64,000 nucleotides of DNA, from NCBI GenBank assembly GCA_963682025.1, contig OY821519.1, positions 138,613,429 to 138,677,428 of the forward strand, given 5' to 3'. Shown here one piece after another: positions 11,450 to 23,553 of this stretch. The position numbers were made by a program, and so were the translations under genes. The number at the start of each line of letters is the position of its first letter. The first letter of the stretch is position 1. Below the pieces are notes generated by a model. It was not told where the DNA came from, searched no databases, and was given only the letters and a program-made list of their open reading frames with translations. The stretch is from Cordilura impudica. Its lineage: Eukaryota; Arthropoda; Insecta; Diptera; Scathophagidae.

Positions 11450-11559
11450 TATATTAAAAACTTAAATAAATAAAAACTCACGCAGCACACTTACTTTCAT
11501 TACCTGTATAAACCTTTTTACCTCTTGGTATTGTATGGGTACCTTTTCCTCATGTTGAA

Positions 11560-12445
11560 AGATTTCCAATGTTTTACCAAACTCAAAACAGGGTACAGCT
11601 AGTAACCCTAAAAATTACCGTGCTTTCAAATGTAACGGAGAGCTTGGTGAAGTACCATCTTCTGAATTTGGAGACCAAATTAATGCTTAATGGCAGACAG
11701 TGTGGCTTTCATAGAAGTCGCTTCTGTCGGAAAGTTGAAGTTAGTCCATTCACCTATTTGGTTGTTGATTTGAATATTTCCAAAGCATTTGATCGGGTAT
11801 AGTATGGCGCACTCTTGTCAAAACTGATTGATTTTCGTGTTTGTGATGACTGCTCTCGATTTATATCGAGTTTCTCAGAGATCGCACTATTAATGTTGTT
11901 TTAAGTGGGCTCTCTTTCAAAAAGTTTCAGTTAAATTCAGGAGTATCGTAAGGCTCTGTACTTTCTCCTTCACTTTTTCTAATTTTTCTTAATGACCTAC
12001 CATGTCAAACCTCCAATCCTGTCTATTCTTTTGTAGACGACAGCAATATTTGTTATATTCCTTCAATCAAAGGTCAATCTCCGAGTGGAGTCGAGTGCAT
12101 ATGGTCGATTTTAATAAGAGCAAGGCTCAATGATGTTTATTAAGCAATAGACGGGCCATGGAGTTATAGGTGGTGTTGATATTGAGAAATGAAAACTCAG
12201 TGTAATGTCCGTTGGTTAATACACATTTTTCAGTTGTCGAAAGAAGCTTTCAAGTGCATCAGTTTACTAAATTGGTATAAGAATTTCTTCACCTGATCTG
12301 ATCTCCTAACTATTTATATTACCTATATCCGTCCAGCTTCACAGTCTATTTTGAAACTTCTGGACTTTCTAATAACAATATAGTAAGCAACTCTATTGAC
12401 ACATTGGAGCATCGTTGGAATATTGGTTATGTTACACTACTATAG
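11560..12445 (+). pseudogene. LINE (non-LTR) reverse transcriptase relic, family L, copy 1
   Basis: Reading across frames gives the fingers/palm of a non-LTR reverse transcriptase: NGRQCGFHRSR, then VVDLNISKAFDRV (first catalytic Asp box), a region matching SRFISSF, the YSFVDDSN (FADD-type) catalytic box at about 12025-12050, and the thumb-region pattern SDLLTIYITYIRP near 12300. It shares phrases with the minus-strand copy at 20230-21270, so both belong to one family. There are many stops, with no endonuclease and no 3' tail. The clade is uncertain. Confidence 0.75.
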
Positions 12446-13169
12446 ATATTACAAAGCAAGGTGTCCTGCTGATATAAGTAGACTAATGCCTAGAGACCGT
12501 ATTTTTCTTTGAACCATCTATTAGATTTCATTCGTTTGCCGTCTACTGTCCAGTAGATCACGCAACGTATTACCATGAAAATTGGTTTATTAACTGCACA
12601 AGCCGTGAGTGAAATAAACTTCCCACCTCCATAATATATTTTCCTGATATCAACACAGTGGACTGAGTGTTAATGTATAAGAGGCCATCTACACGGTTCC
12701 ACGCTGCGTGAAAAAGCTTGCGTTTCGCGTTTGTAGGCGAACGGGGTAGATAAACAAGCGGGGAAGAGAAAAGTCTAATTTCTGTTTTAAGATTTTTTTT
12801 GAGATTTCTTTCTAAACTCTTTCGTTTTCTTGACAAGTTGTTTTATTCTTATTCTGTGACAAGTTATTTTATTAAGCGCAATTTAAATTAAAAAAAATTA
12901 ATAAAATGTGGACAAATGAATTAAAATTTTGCATAATTTTTTCACGTAACTAAAAAACACAAAGTTGGTTTTTAATTGTTTATTTATTGCGAATGACAAT
13001 ATTAACGTCAAAAAATCAAGAGTAGTTGCGACCAATCACGCACCATGTAAATGTATGGAGATTTACGTAGCATCTTCAAAAGAGAATTTACGAATAAGAC
13101 TGCGTGAAAGCCCTCGTGTAAAGCAAGCTTCATGCCTATGGACCAGCACCGATCCTAAACACCAATAAA
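12446..13169. other. unassigned stretch
   Basis: No convincing gene. Short frames at 12570-12836 (minus) and 12965-13168 (plus) lack motifs. There is a weak inverted similarity between the CGCTGCGTGAAAAAGC area at about 12702 and GACTGCGTGAAAGC at about 13099, too poor to call an element. Confidence 0.35.
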
Positions 13170-13975
13170 ATTTTTTTTCTTATAGGACACACCTAAGCCG
13201 TTGCATATATTTGTACTTCTTAACTTCTTCAGACAAGAATTAAACTGAATAGTTTTTTCTTTAAATTGTTGTATTTTTATTGAATCATAAGGTACATATG
13301 ATACAGTTATGTATGGCACAACAAATGACCTCCATGTTTTTGCTGACACATACGCGCTCTTTTGAAGAAATTTTGCATGAAAAATGTGTGGTTGTGGACT
13401 TATTGGCATAGACTTTTGACTTCAAATAAACACATAAAAAGAAATCCAATGGTGTTAAATCACATGATCTAGGAGTGGAATTCTGTTTACCGAAACTAGA
13501 GAGTATACGACCAGGAAATGTCTTATGGAGTAATTAATTCGTTTCGTGCGATGTATGACATTTGACACTGTCTTGTTGAAACCGCATGTCATCCATAACA
13601 ATATCATCAAATTTAGGCAGCAAGAAGCAACTATTATCTTGTCGCGTTATCGAGTACCAGTAACAGTCACTGGTTGATCAGCCCCATTTATGAAGAAGTG
13701 TGTTCCATATGGAATCCCGAACCCCAAATATGGCAATTTTGTCGATGAACGAAGCCGTAAAGGTGAAAATATGCTTTATGGCTTAGGATGATTTTATTCC
13801 ACTTGTTAATGATCAATAATCCTTTCAACGAACTCTCTTCACTGTGTATGTTCATTGGGTACAAATCGCAGCAAATTCGAATCTTGTGTGATGTTGGGAC
13901 ACTCTACTAAGAATTCGGATGCACACTTTAAGTCTATTGGGCAACCAGCTGACTACTGATACTGCTAACATTTGA
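13170..13975 (-). pseudogene. Tc1/mariner-type transposase relic, family M2, copy 1
   Basis: The minus strand reads, across shifts, QQDSVKCHTSHET, then STPRSCDLTPLDFFLCVYLK and SKVYANKS. This is the DD(x)D-type C-terminal block of the family seen at 58343-59198 and 60700-61510. The N-terminal half is not recognisable and several stops are present. The + strand around 13155-13410 is only its shadow. Confidence 0.75.
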
Positions 13976-14366
13976 CTTATTACTGAATTAATAACACTGT
14001 ACAGCAATCCGAAAATCCATTTTTCAAATAGAAATAAATTCTTTCTATAAAAAAAACATAATTGTTTTTATAAAAACACAATAAATAAAGAATAACAATA
14101 AATACTGGTTCATAAAGAAAATTATTTAACTTTAAATATGAATGTTATTCGAATTTAAAGGTTAATTACACTGTGCAACAATCCGAACAATGTTCTACAG
14201 TGTATTTTTCAGTCTGTTAAGTCGAGTTCGGAGCGACCGACTTATTAGTTATAATTTGACCATTCCAATGACCGGATGTATTTCTCCGATCATCAAATGG
14301 ATTTATGCACCCAAGGCCTTTTCTCACTTTATTAGAATAAATTTTTTTTTGTAAATATCAATCATT
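13976..14366. other. unassigned stretch with ACTGTRCARCAATCCGAA repeats
   Basis: The phrase CACTGT(A/G)CA(G/A)CAATCCGAA occurs at about 13998 and again at about 14170. Otherwise the stretch is AT-rich sequence with no gene. Confidence 0.4.
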
Positions 14367-14368
14367 TC

Positions 14369-14648
14369 CATTGAGGAGGTCCATAACAAAACGCAATAAT
14401 TCCACTTGTTAAGTTTTTAGTTTTTTTTTTTGACTAAATCCATTTCTACATATTGAAGTCTATTTGTCTATTATTATAAAACATACCAAGGATCAATAAT
14501 TTTAGTGCAATTCAATATCCAAAATAATGATTTAGACCAAATGAAACAATTTCTACACATAGCCTACTGACTTTAATTAAATTTATTCGTTTTTCCAAGA
14601 AAATTTTCTGGTGGAATTATTGCGTTTTGTCATGGACCTCCTCCATTG
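14369..14648. mobile_element. ~280-bp MITE with long TIRs
   Basis: The ends are near-perfect inverted repeats of about 35 bp: both read AGGAGGTCCAT(A/G)ACAAAACG and continue CAATAATTCCAC inward. The interior is AT-rich and non-coding. The superfamily and target duplication are unclear. Confidence 0.8.
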
Positions 14649-15966
14649 TACAAGTATGTATGTATAACAATAATAATCTACATAAATTCACTATTTAAAT
14701 GAATTCCCACAGTTTCTTCCGTTTTGTTACAAACATCACAAAACCAAAAAAATCTCCATTACATAAATTTGAACTAATCACTGGACTAACATAAAATTAC
14801 ATTTAACATGTTTTGATCAATATGTATGATTGCCTTGATTTCCCATTTAAAGAAAACTAATAATACAAAACCAAATGCAGATAACTTAAAGCTTTTAAAG
14901 GAAATTTTGCAAATCACAACAAATCACACACACGATCAAATAAATGTTGCACACCTATCAATGCTAAATGTTTTCAACAATGATTGCTTTGGGCCTCCTC
15001 AGTCAGCAAGTAACATCTACGGCAATAGGAATAACACCATCACATATCGACCGAAGCGAAATCCGTTGCCACTGTTATGAGTTGTGTTTGCAGCATTCAT
15101 TACAAATACACATAAACTTTATATCACCGCTGCAATTGTTGTAATTGTCAGTCAGTATGACTTGTTGATCCTATAAAAAATCAGATGTTTGAACTTATTT
15201 CTTTCCTACATATATTCGATCATGGGTTCGATTTGCACAGCTGAGCTGCTGTTTTTTTTATATCCTATATGTCTATTTGCTGGTGTGTTTCACTATGGGC
15301 TACAATTTCAGTAAATAAGAAAAATTTATAGGCGAACAGAGTTCTCTGTTATATAACCATAATCGGGCGATTAGAAATCCTATTAAAAGAAATAAAGCCT
15401 CGTTCCGCTACATCGACTGTCAATCTGAAAAACACATAGTTTACAAAATAAATCTGCTGATAAACATAAGGAGATGGTACCTGAGCCCTTCGAAATATAT
15501 ACTATTGTTTTTTTGAAATCATTGTGTTAGCATTTGTGATGAGATTTATCAAGGCTGTTCAAAAATATCGACTGTATTAAAAATTCTTCTCTAAAGGTGC
15601 TATTAAATGATGTGTTTTTTACATAGTACTGTCAAGTTTTCTCACAACAAAAGTTGTACACATCGTGTGATACATATGAAACATTGTTTATGTACAATAC
15701 ATGAGGAAAGTCACATGTACATTTTTCAATTAGAACAGGTTCTATTTTTGCATGACAAACATATGAAAATACAATACTACTTGTGGCGAAAGAAAAACAG
15801 AGTAAATTTTAAAGATTAATATTGAAAGAAAAATAAATTGTTTAGTATTAATTAAAAATTAAAAAATATATAACCTTTTTTTTAACAATAAATTTTTATA
15901 AATTCACAAATTAAATCAGCTGTTGTTTACATTTAGAGGTTATGTCATACGGAAACACATATGTAA
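14649..15966. other. unassigned AT-rich stretch
   Basis: Frames at 14826-15080 and 15607-15819 (plus) have no motif and no supporting context. No repeat was recognised apart from short A/T runs. Confidence 0.35.
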
Positions 15967-16756
15967 ACAAGTAAGAAAATTATAGTCGGTCTAGACCGAC
16001 TATAGGATACCCTATACCATGCGTTTAGAAACCCTATCTCTTAGGCCCAACTAACTGGACATAGAAAATAAGCAAAAACCAAATTTGAGTGGGATTTTTA
16101 TTAATTTTTTTGGCTGCAGATATAAAAAAGTTCATATCGGATGCTATATCTTTAAAGGGGGTAGGTCCAAAAATGGACCGATCCTGATCATGTTTGGTAA
16201 AGTCTCTTGTATTTTGCAAAAATATGTACAAACAAAATTTGAGAAGAATCAGTGCAATATTTTTGTTTTTTAATAGATTTAACTGAAGATCGGGAAGCAG
16301 CTCTATATGGGGTCAAAGGGATCATTTTTGGACTACTCATTAGTGGATGTAATGAACGCATACAAACCCAATTTGCGTAAGATCTATATGACATTTTGGA
16401 TCTTATGGCAATTTATGTCGATTTCATATGGGTAATTTGTATGGGGGCTAGGTCTGAACATGGACCGATTCTCACCAATTTCAATAGCGTTCATCCCATG
16501 GCCGATAAAAGCTCATATACCAAATTTCATCAAAATATATTCATATTTGCGACCTGCAGTTTGATTACAAGCTTTACATGGACACACAGACGGACGGACG
16601 GACGGACGGACGGACGGACATTGTTAAATCAACTCAGAAAGTGATTCTGATTCGATCGGTATAATTAAAGATGGGTCTAGGTCAAATATTTTTGGGTGTT
16701 ACAAACAGCAGCACAAAGTCATTATACCCAAACCACATAGTGGTATAGGGTATAAA
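15967..16756 (+). repeat. MR repeat copy 1
   Basis: The head is ACAAGTAAGAAAATTATAG followed by the perfect 20-bp palindrome TAGTCGGTCTAGACCGACTA and ATACCCTATACCA. The body carries fixed landmarks (AGATCGGGAAGCAGCTC, GGATCATTTTTGGACTACT, ACATGGACACACAGACGGAC). A (GGAC)n run lies at 16583-16620, and the tail is a TATACCC...GGGTATA hairpin at about 16718-16755. The ORFs within it are shadows of this repeat. Eight or more copies occur in the window. Confidence 0.9.
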
Positions 16757-16790
16757 AACACTTCGTGTAATAGCACCTTAAGGATTATAA

Positions 16791-18063
16791 TTTTTATACC
16801 CTATACCACTATGTGGTTTGGGTATAATGACTTTGTGCTGCTGTTTGTAACAACCAAAAATATTTGACCTACACCCATCTTTAATTATGCCGATCGAATC
16901 AGAATCACTATCTGATTCGATTTAACGATGTCCGTCCGTCCGTCCGTCCGTCTGTGTGTCCATGTAAAGCTTGTAATCAAACTGCAGGTCGCAAATATGA
17001 ATATATTTTGATGAAATTTGGTATTTGATCTTCTATCGGCCATGGGATGAACGCTATTGAAATTGGTGAGAATCGGTCCATGTTCAGACCTAGCCCCCAT
17101 ACAAATGACCCCTATGAAATCAACATATATTCCAACAAGACCCAAATTATCATACAAATCATAGTCAAATTGGATTTGTATGTAAATATTACATCCATTA
17201 ATCAGTAGTCCAAAAATGATCCCTATTGGACAACTCTTAGTCATAGGCCCCATATAGAGCTGCTTCCCGATCTTCACTTAAATCTATCAAAAAGCAAAAA
17301 TATTGCACGGTTCCTTTCAAATTTGGTTTGTAAATATTTTTTCAAAGTATAAGTGACTTACCGATCGACTCAGAATCACTTTTTGAGTTGAAATAGCAAT
17401 TTCCGTCCGTCCGTCCGTCCGTCTGTGTGTCCATGTAAAGCTTGTAATCAAACTACAGGTCGGAAATATGTATATATTTTGATGAAATTTGGTATATAAG
17501 CTTCCACCAGCCATGGGATGAACGCTATTGAAACTGGTGAGAATCAGTCCATGTTTAGACCTAGCCCCCATACAAATGAACCCTATGAAATAGACATAAA
17601 TTGCCATAAGTTCCAAATTATCATATAGATCTCAGTTAAATTGGGTTTGTATGTGTTTATTACATCCATTAATCAGTAGTTCAAAAATACTCCCTACAGG
17701 AAAATTCTTAGTCATAGGCCCCATATAGACCTGCTTCCCGATCTTCACTTAAATTTATCAAAAAACAAAAATATTGCACAGATTTTTCTAAAATTTGGTT
17801 TGTATATATTTTTTCAAAGTATAACTGACTTTACCAAATATGGTCAGGATCGATCCATTTTTCGACCTAGTCCCCATTTAAATATAGTGTCCGATATGAA
17901 CTTTTTCATATCTGCAGCGAAAAAAATTAATAAAAATGCCACTCAAATTTGATTTATGCATATTTGCTATATCCAATTAGTTGGACTGAAGAGATAGGGT
18001 CTCTTAACCATGGTATAGGGTATCGTATAGTCGGGCTAGACCGACTATAATTTTCTTACTTGT
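16791..18063 (-). repeat. MR repeat copy 2, enlarged by internal duplication
   Basis: This is the same repeat in reverse, 1.27 kb instead of ~0.8 kb. The stretch from the (GTCC)n run to the AAATTTGGTTTGTA landmark occurs twice (about 16889-17357 and 17360-17830). The head palindrome at the right end is slightly changed (GTCGGGCTAGACCGAC). Only 34 bp separate it from copy 1, tail to tail. Confidence 0.88.
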
Positions 18064-18159
18064 TTATTTTATTATAATTGAATAAGATGGTTAATTCGGC
18101 AAGTAAATATTAGACGACTCGGTGGCGGCGCCAAGACGACTTTAAGCCACACGACTTGG

Positions 18160-18565
18160 ACTTCTGGAGCAAATGTTACAAACACTATGACCACAACGAC
18201 AAAAACAATTACAGCTATCACACACAACAACCAAATTTAGAATAACAATATAAACAAGAACAACATATAAAAACTGATTTTTTTCAAAAGTATTTTAATA
18301 TTTACATTTAAATCTCGTGCCCTATTTAACCGATTTTGATGATTTTAAATAGAAACCTGCTCAGGATATCGATGAATCACCTTCACTAAAAATGGGCAGC
18401 CCAGCTGCCCTATTCGGGGCGTAATCACGATTTCCATAAACGGAGAGACGGCTATATAAACTCGGCTAAGGATAAGGATCCAAAATATATATATTTTATG
18501 GTATCTATATTTTTGGCTAACTACAAAACGAATGCACACTTGTGTGGAGGCTATAAATATGCATT
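18160..18565 (+). repeat. R2 repeat copy (plus)
   Basis: Landmarks ACCACAACGACAAAAACAA, CTCGTGCCCTATTTAACCGA, GATTTTAAATAGAAACC, a GGGGCGTAATCACGATTTCC block and a closing TATAAGGATCC-like region are shared with 29990-30555 and, in reverse, 41335-41720. No protein. Confidence 0.7.
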
Positions 18566-18619
18566 CCTACTTCGGAATACAAAAAAATATTACAGTATTC
18601 CTAATAGGTAGCTATGACA

Positions 18620-19180
18620 AAATTTACGGATTTCTTACCGAAAAAAACCACTCCTCTTTTGAGGTTTAGAACGAATAAATTATATTCTTATTCCAGGGCA
18701 TTCTGCATCGATCAAAAGAAGTTGTAGTCAGAGTGGGCAAGATCTGGACGGATGGAGTAGAACTGCCCATCCGATATTATCCAAATAGTTTTAAATTTGA
18801 CCTGCAAATTCATGATGAAAAATTTTTTGTCTCGTATCTGTCTCCCATTCCGGCCGGTTTTTCTTCAATGCTCCGTAAGAAAGCATAATTTGTGTTCGGT
18901 ACAGTTCCACTATGTTGATGTAGCATAGCATTACCTTGTCGCCAAGGATATTCGGCTTTGGCGTTCATGTTCCTGGTTGGCCTGTTGGCTGTATGAATCA
19001 TTCTAATGAATCCATTTTGCAACACCAGCCCCAGGAAGATTTAAAACGACTTCTTTTGAAAATGTTGAAGCAGAAGAGCTGAACCGCCTTTCGACGTATG
19101 GCACCCAATTTCCTTAACATCGGAAGAGTTTGAGTCTTCTGAGTTTTCACTGAGTAAAAACTCCAATTCTTCATCTTAGA
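18620..19180 (-). pseudogene. mariner transposase fragment
   Basis: Minus-strand reading across shifts gives VELYRTQIMLSYGALKKNRP, matching the mariner block before the HDNARPH motif, and then IRPDLAHSDYNFF, the SPDLAPSDYHLF block with the third catalytic Asp. The N-terminal half and the ends are missing. The open frames at 18810-19198 are out-of-frame pieces of it. Confidence 0.7.
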
Positions 19181-19409
19181 AATTTTGTACTTCGACAAGG
19201 CGTACCTTGTATTTTATATCAAAATAACCACTTTTCAAGCGTCGAAACTAGAAATAGCATCGTTCAATCGATGGAGTACCCGTATATTCACCATAAACGG
19301 CTTTCATCAGCACTTTTTTCGAATGGAAAAAAGAAAAAGCTTTACGCAAATCTTGTTTAAACAACATGACACTATAAAATGTATTTCTATGGTATAGTCA
19401 AACTCTGTA

Positions 19410-20230
19410 GGATATGATAATGTAAATCCGATAATGTAAGTCCACTTTTACTGCCTTATATGACTTTATCTTCTACCACATCATAACTTCAAGCAGTTCC
19501 TCTACCATATGGAAACATGCTAAAATAATACCTATCCTAAAATAAAATTCTGCGCAACGGCCAGTAGTAATTCTATGTTGTTTTTAAAAAGCTTTTGAAA
19601 AGATAATACTTTCTCAAATCAATGAATACATAACTCAACACAACTTAACAAGCTGGCTTTCGATAGCAAAAAAAACCTCCTTGTAGTCTTTGTCTGTATG
19701 AAAAGATATTTCTTTAATTTTTCCTCAACATCAGCTCTTCTAATTTCATCTTACCTGACAAACCGCACACAATCCGCATACGTAGATTGCAAGCCACTTT
19801 TGTTCTCAATTTATATCAACGACTTATAAGAATATGTTTCTCATTGCAAAATAAACATGTACGCTGAAGATATACAACTCTTTCTGAGCACTTCAATTCA
19901 GTCGATAGATGCAAATATAGACAAAATTAAATATGACCTTAGTCAATTGTACTAATGAGCGTCAGCTAATGGTTTATGCATTAATCCTAGTAAGTCAAAA
20001 TGTCTGGGAATGAAATAATTATCAACGGCGAGAGAATTGACTTTGTTTCAACAACAAAAAATCTTGGTGTAACTTTTAATAACACTCTATCTTTGTTGAA
20101 CCACATTAACACGACTATTGTTGAAACTTACATAAAGCTCAGAACTCTATGGCACACTTAATCTTTCACTCCCTTAAATATAAGAATACTTCTAGTCAAA
20201 ACGCATTTAATTCCTTTTTGAAATAGACTT
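19410..20230 (+). pseudogene. LINE reverse transcriptase fragment (plus)
   Basis: Broken reading includes WKHAKIIPIPK (start of a non-LTR RT), the GLCINPSKSKCLG palm/thumb phrase and a match to FVSTTKNLGVTFNNTLS. It is C-terminally truncated near 20230, where a LINE fragment of opposite orientation abuts. Its family differs from the neighbour in sequence. Many stops. Confidence 0.65.
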
Positions 20231-21270
20231 TGAAGCTCATGCCTATATATGGGGGTTGTATTCCATTTTCGGTCGGATGTAAGTGGTATAGATTTTAAGG
20301 AGATCAGAAAGAGTGAAGTAATTTTTACACCGTTTTAGAAAACCAAGACACTTGAAACACATGCTCGTTCCAACGAACATCACATTGAATTCTCATGCCT
20401 AGAACATCAAGAGTATCCGATTCCTTAATACCTATACCACCCACATATACAGATCACATTGTTGATTCCATGGCCCTACGGGTCAACATACAGCATTGAG
20501 TCTTCAGCGCATTAAAACCAACCCTATTCGCTTTACCCCACTGGGAGATTGTTAACAGGTCTTGATTGATTGTCTGCATTTTGCCCCCAATGTCCAAGAG
20601 AACGTTAAAGGAAAATTAATGACAAATGCTGCTGTCATCTGGAAAGAGTATATAGAATTAAAAATTCGATCAAAAAGGTCGCTCAGAAAGATAAGGAAAA
20701 GAGAAGGAGAAAGAACGGAATCTTGCGATACCCCTGAATTAAGCTGAAACTCATTAGATGAGACCCAATCAATAACAACACATATTATTTGGTCTCTGAG
20801 AAAGCTCGATATAAATCGAGAGAAGTCATTACCGACCCCAAATGCAATAAGCTTTGATATCAACTTTTTGATATTACTTTCGTCAAAATTGCGAATGGAT
20901 CGACTCCAGCGCTCAGAAAGTAGAGCTAACAGATCTCCCGTGGAACGATTTCTAAGGAAGCTATACTGTCGATCATTAAGAAGTAAGTTGGCCTCTAGGT
21001 AGTTCACAAGATGGAAATTGATCATGCTCTCCATCACCTTTGAGAGCGCATAGCAGATTGAAATTGGACGTTAATTTTCAGGGTTATTAGCTGCACCCTT
21101 TTTAGGGATTGGTTGGACATTAACAACCTTCCAGCAAGAGGGAAAGACTCCCGCACGGTACGAAAGGCTGAAAAGGTTGGCCAATGGACTGGCTAGCGTC
21201 GAAGAGCACTGTTTCAGCACCAGTGCTGGTATACCATCCGGTCCCGAAGACCCGAAGACAAATAGTGGGC
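20230..21270 (-). pseudogene. LINE reverse transcriptase relic, family L, copy 2 (minus)
   Basis: The minus strand contains PDGIPALVLKQCSSTLASPL, a WKVVNVQPIPKKG-type phrase, the 161-codon open stretch 21037-20552 with NDRQYSFLRNRSTGDLLALL, SRFISSFLRDQ and GVSQDSVLSPSLFLIFLSDL, and further downstream ISQWGKANRVGFNALKTQCC. These are consecutive blocks of a non-LTR reverse transcriptase. The FDRVWH box with the first Asp is deleted (the reading jumps from FDESN to IKKLISKL) and the FADD box is lost, so it is inactive. It shares phrases with 11560-12445. Confidence 0.8.
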
Positions 21271-22364
21271 GTAGTATGATATTTCGTTTGACAGATAATC
21301 CTATCGTAAGTTCTATTTAAGCAACAAAAAACAACCTTTATAACCTAAATAGCAAATTTTATTAAGTACAAGATTGATTTCATACTCCAAATAATTAAAT
21401 TTAGCCATCGGTGTAGTTATCATATTTGGTAAAGTTTCAATAGCCGATATTTATTCATTAAATAAATTTGTGTGATCCGCACCTCGGGGTTTGAATGCCG
21501 GATTCACTTTTTCTACTTCTGATAAAATTGAGGCAGTTATATATATAAAAATATAGTTTTTGGAATAAATGCAAGCCACATATCCAGAATTGATTTAATG
21601 GCTCTTTCTATAGAAAGCTATCTGGATGGTGCTATCATCGAATGTTTCTTGGCTTATCGGAAACTTTGTTAATCAAGTTATATATCTTGACGTATGAGAG
21701 AACCAATTATTGTCTCTGATCAAAAAGTTTAACTTTGGATGGAAATTGTTCAAATAAGTAAAATTTTGTTTAACATGAACTGCTATATTTAAAATGCGCT
21801 TATAGCACCAAAAAAAGAAAAACGAAAAGCGGCAATTTAGCCCTCTTTTCAAAAAGGCGCTAAATCTGGCACGAAAAATGCTAAGTTGGCATCGCTGCAT
21901 GTAAAATTTATTTTATCAGCCAATTTCTATTGATATAAGTGAAAACGTGTACATGCCCTATACCAATGTTCGCTATGAGACCAAATAAATGGCCCTAAGA
22001 TTCAGATTATTAGATGTATCGTGATGAAATTTGGTTTATATGTGTTCTTTATATCCAAAAGTTCATAGTACCCATTTAAAGCAAACTCCTGATATTCACT
22101 TCAATCTATCTATAAACTCGTAAATAGGTATGACATATTATACAAAAATTTAGTTTTTAAATGTCGTTGTAACACATTATTGGTCACAAAAAAAAATTAC
22201 TTTACATATCTCCAATTACAGGTCAACTTTACTTAAATTTGGTATATCATTATTTATGATGCCCAGTAGGGTTGGGCAGACTGACTATCATTTTCTGACG
22301 TATTGATTTTGAATAAACTTTCAACGAATGAAATTTTTCCAAAGCATTATCTTCCTATGTAAAA
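21271..22364. other. unassigned stretch with a decayed MR copy
   Basis: 21950-22310 keeps scattered MR landmarks (CCCTATACCAAT, GATGAAATTTGGTTTATATGTG, GGTTGGGCAGACTGACTA), a very diverged copy. 21271-21950 shows no gene; the minus frame 21673-21900 has no motif. Confidence 0.45.
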
Positions 22365-22733
22365 TCTATAATATTAATAGGCTAGGCGATTTCTTGTGAC
22401 CGATGTTTTGTTCTACCGTTGTATCCTGATTTTGAACAAACTTATATTATTTGAAAGGTATTTCTTTTTAGCCGAATTGCAGATTTACAGATTTTAAAAT
22501 TTTTTCCTTTATTTTGAGTAAATTGCATTTAAAGTGGCTACTAACATTATAATAAAATTATACAATGCTATGTGTGTGTTTATTAAATTTGTTAATGTGT
22601 TTGTTTTTTTTTTGTATTGATTTGCGAATTAACTATAATTGATTAGCATACCTTTAGGGTCTTTATTTAATGAAAAAAAAAAAAAAAAATTCCTAGAATT
22701 TGCACTCGAATTTCGAGGGCTGGAATCTGCTAT
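22365..22733 (+). mobile_element. Helitron-like non-autonomous element, copy A
   Basis: It shares order and sequence with copy B (47868-48291). Both start TCTATAATATTAATAGGCTA after an A. Both continue GCGATTTCTTGTGACCGATG and TATACAATGCTATGTGTGTG, and end with TTAGCATACCTTTAGGG, a TTTGCACTCGAATTTCGAG palindrome (imperfect in B) and GGATCTGCTA. A TC start, an end of CTRR type and a hairpin just before the end are Helitron/Helentron traits. No Rep/helicase coding is present. The class assignment is inferred. Confidence 0.55.
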
Positions 22734-23527
22734 TATTTCATTAATATTTTCTTATTCTTTTTTTAATTGTTTAAAAATTCATTCAATATGGAATTCATAA
22801 AAATTAGTTGTCCTTCTAAACGCATTGAATTTCTGTTCCATTGTGTTTGCTTGTGTGAATTGTCTAAATATTTAAAACTAAACAGTAAATGTGTATGTAT
22901 GTATGTAATGATTGTATGCCGCCGCCATGTATAAATGCCACAGATCTAAGAAATTTCATTTTGATTACCGAATACGACACGAACAAACAAAACGAACCTT
23001 AAGCGATCGAACACTTGGTCTCAATCATAAAGTAACTAGAAAACACTTGGTTTTTTTTCCAATAGGAATTCCCACAACAACAACAGTATTAAAGACATGT
23101 AAATATTACACCTTCACTTCACTACATCTTCTCCATCAGCGAATACCAAAAACAAAAAAGCCAAACATTTCGTTGCAATATATTTTAGGAGAAATGAGTG
23201 TTGGTTGCATGCAGTGCAGTGATAATAGTGGTTGGTAGTGGCTGTGGCTGTTAGGTGAAATTTCAGTCACCGTATGCGCCAACACGATCGTTAAAATGAA
23301 ACTAAAGTGACTGAATCACGGCCGGTACAAAAGCCAAATCGTGATGCCAATAATCTGCGATAGTAGTAGTAAAATTGTATTGGGTATAAAGCATTATTTC
23401 AGTCCTATAGTAGACAAAAAGTTTGTTCGTTTTCTTTCCCAGTAAAAACCAGTAAAATCCCAAATTTGAGAGAGTAAGGCCCAATTCACACAACGATTTT
23501 TGACGACGTCGTTTTTCTTAATTCATT
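22734..23527. other. unassigned stretch
   Basis: No gene supported. A plus frame at 22912-23238 has no motif. This is the host sequence into which the segment at 23554-27140 was inserted. Confidence 0.35.
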
Positions 23528-23553
23528 TTTGAAGCCGCTACCAAAAACCTATT
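23528..23553 (+). repeat. 26-bp direct repeat, left copy
   Basis: The word TTTGAAGCCGCTACCAAAAA with CCTATT following is present here and at 27141-27166, flanking the segment between them. It reads as a long target-site duplication. Confidence 0.8.

Noticed and set aside
16085..17616. Several open frames with TRRTDGRTDGRT stretches
   Set aside because: They are translations of the MR repeat and its GGAC runs, seen in every copy and in different frames.
22912..23238. 108-codon plus frame after a GCCGCCGCC stretch
   Set aside because: No motif, no splice partners, low-complexity composition.
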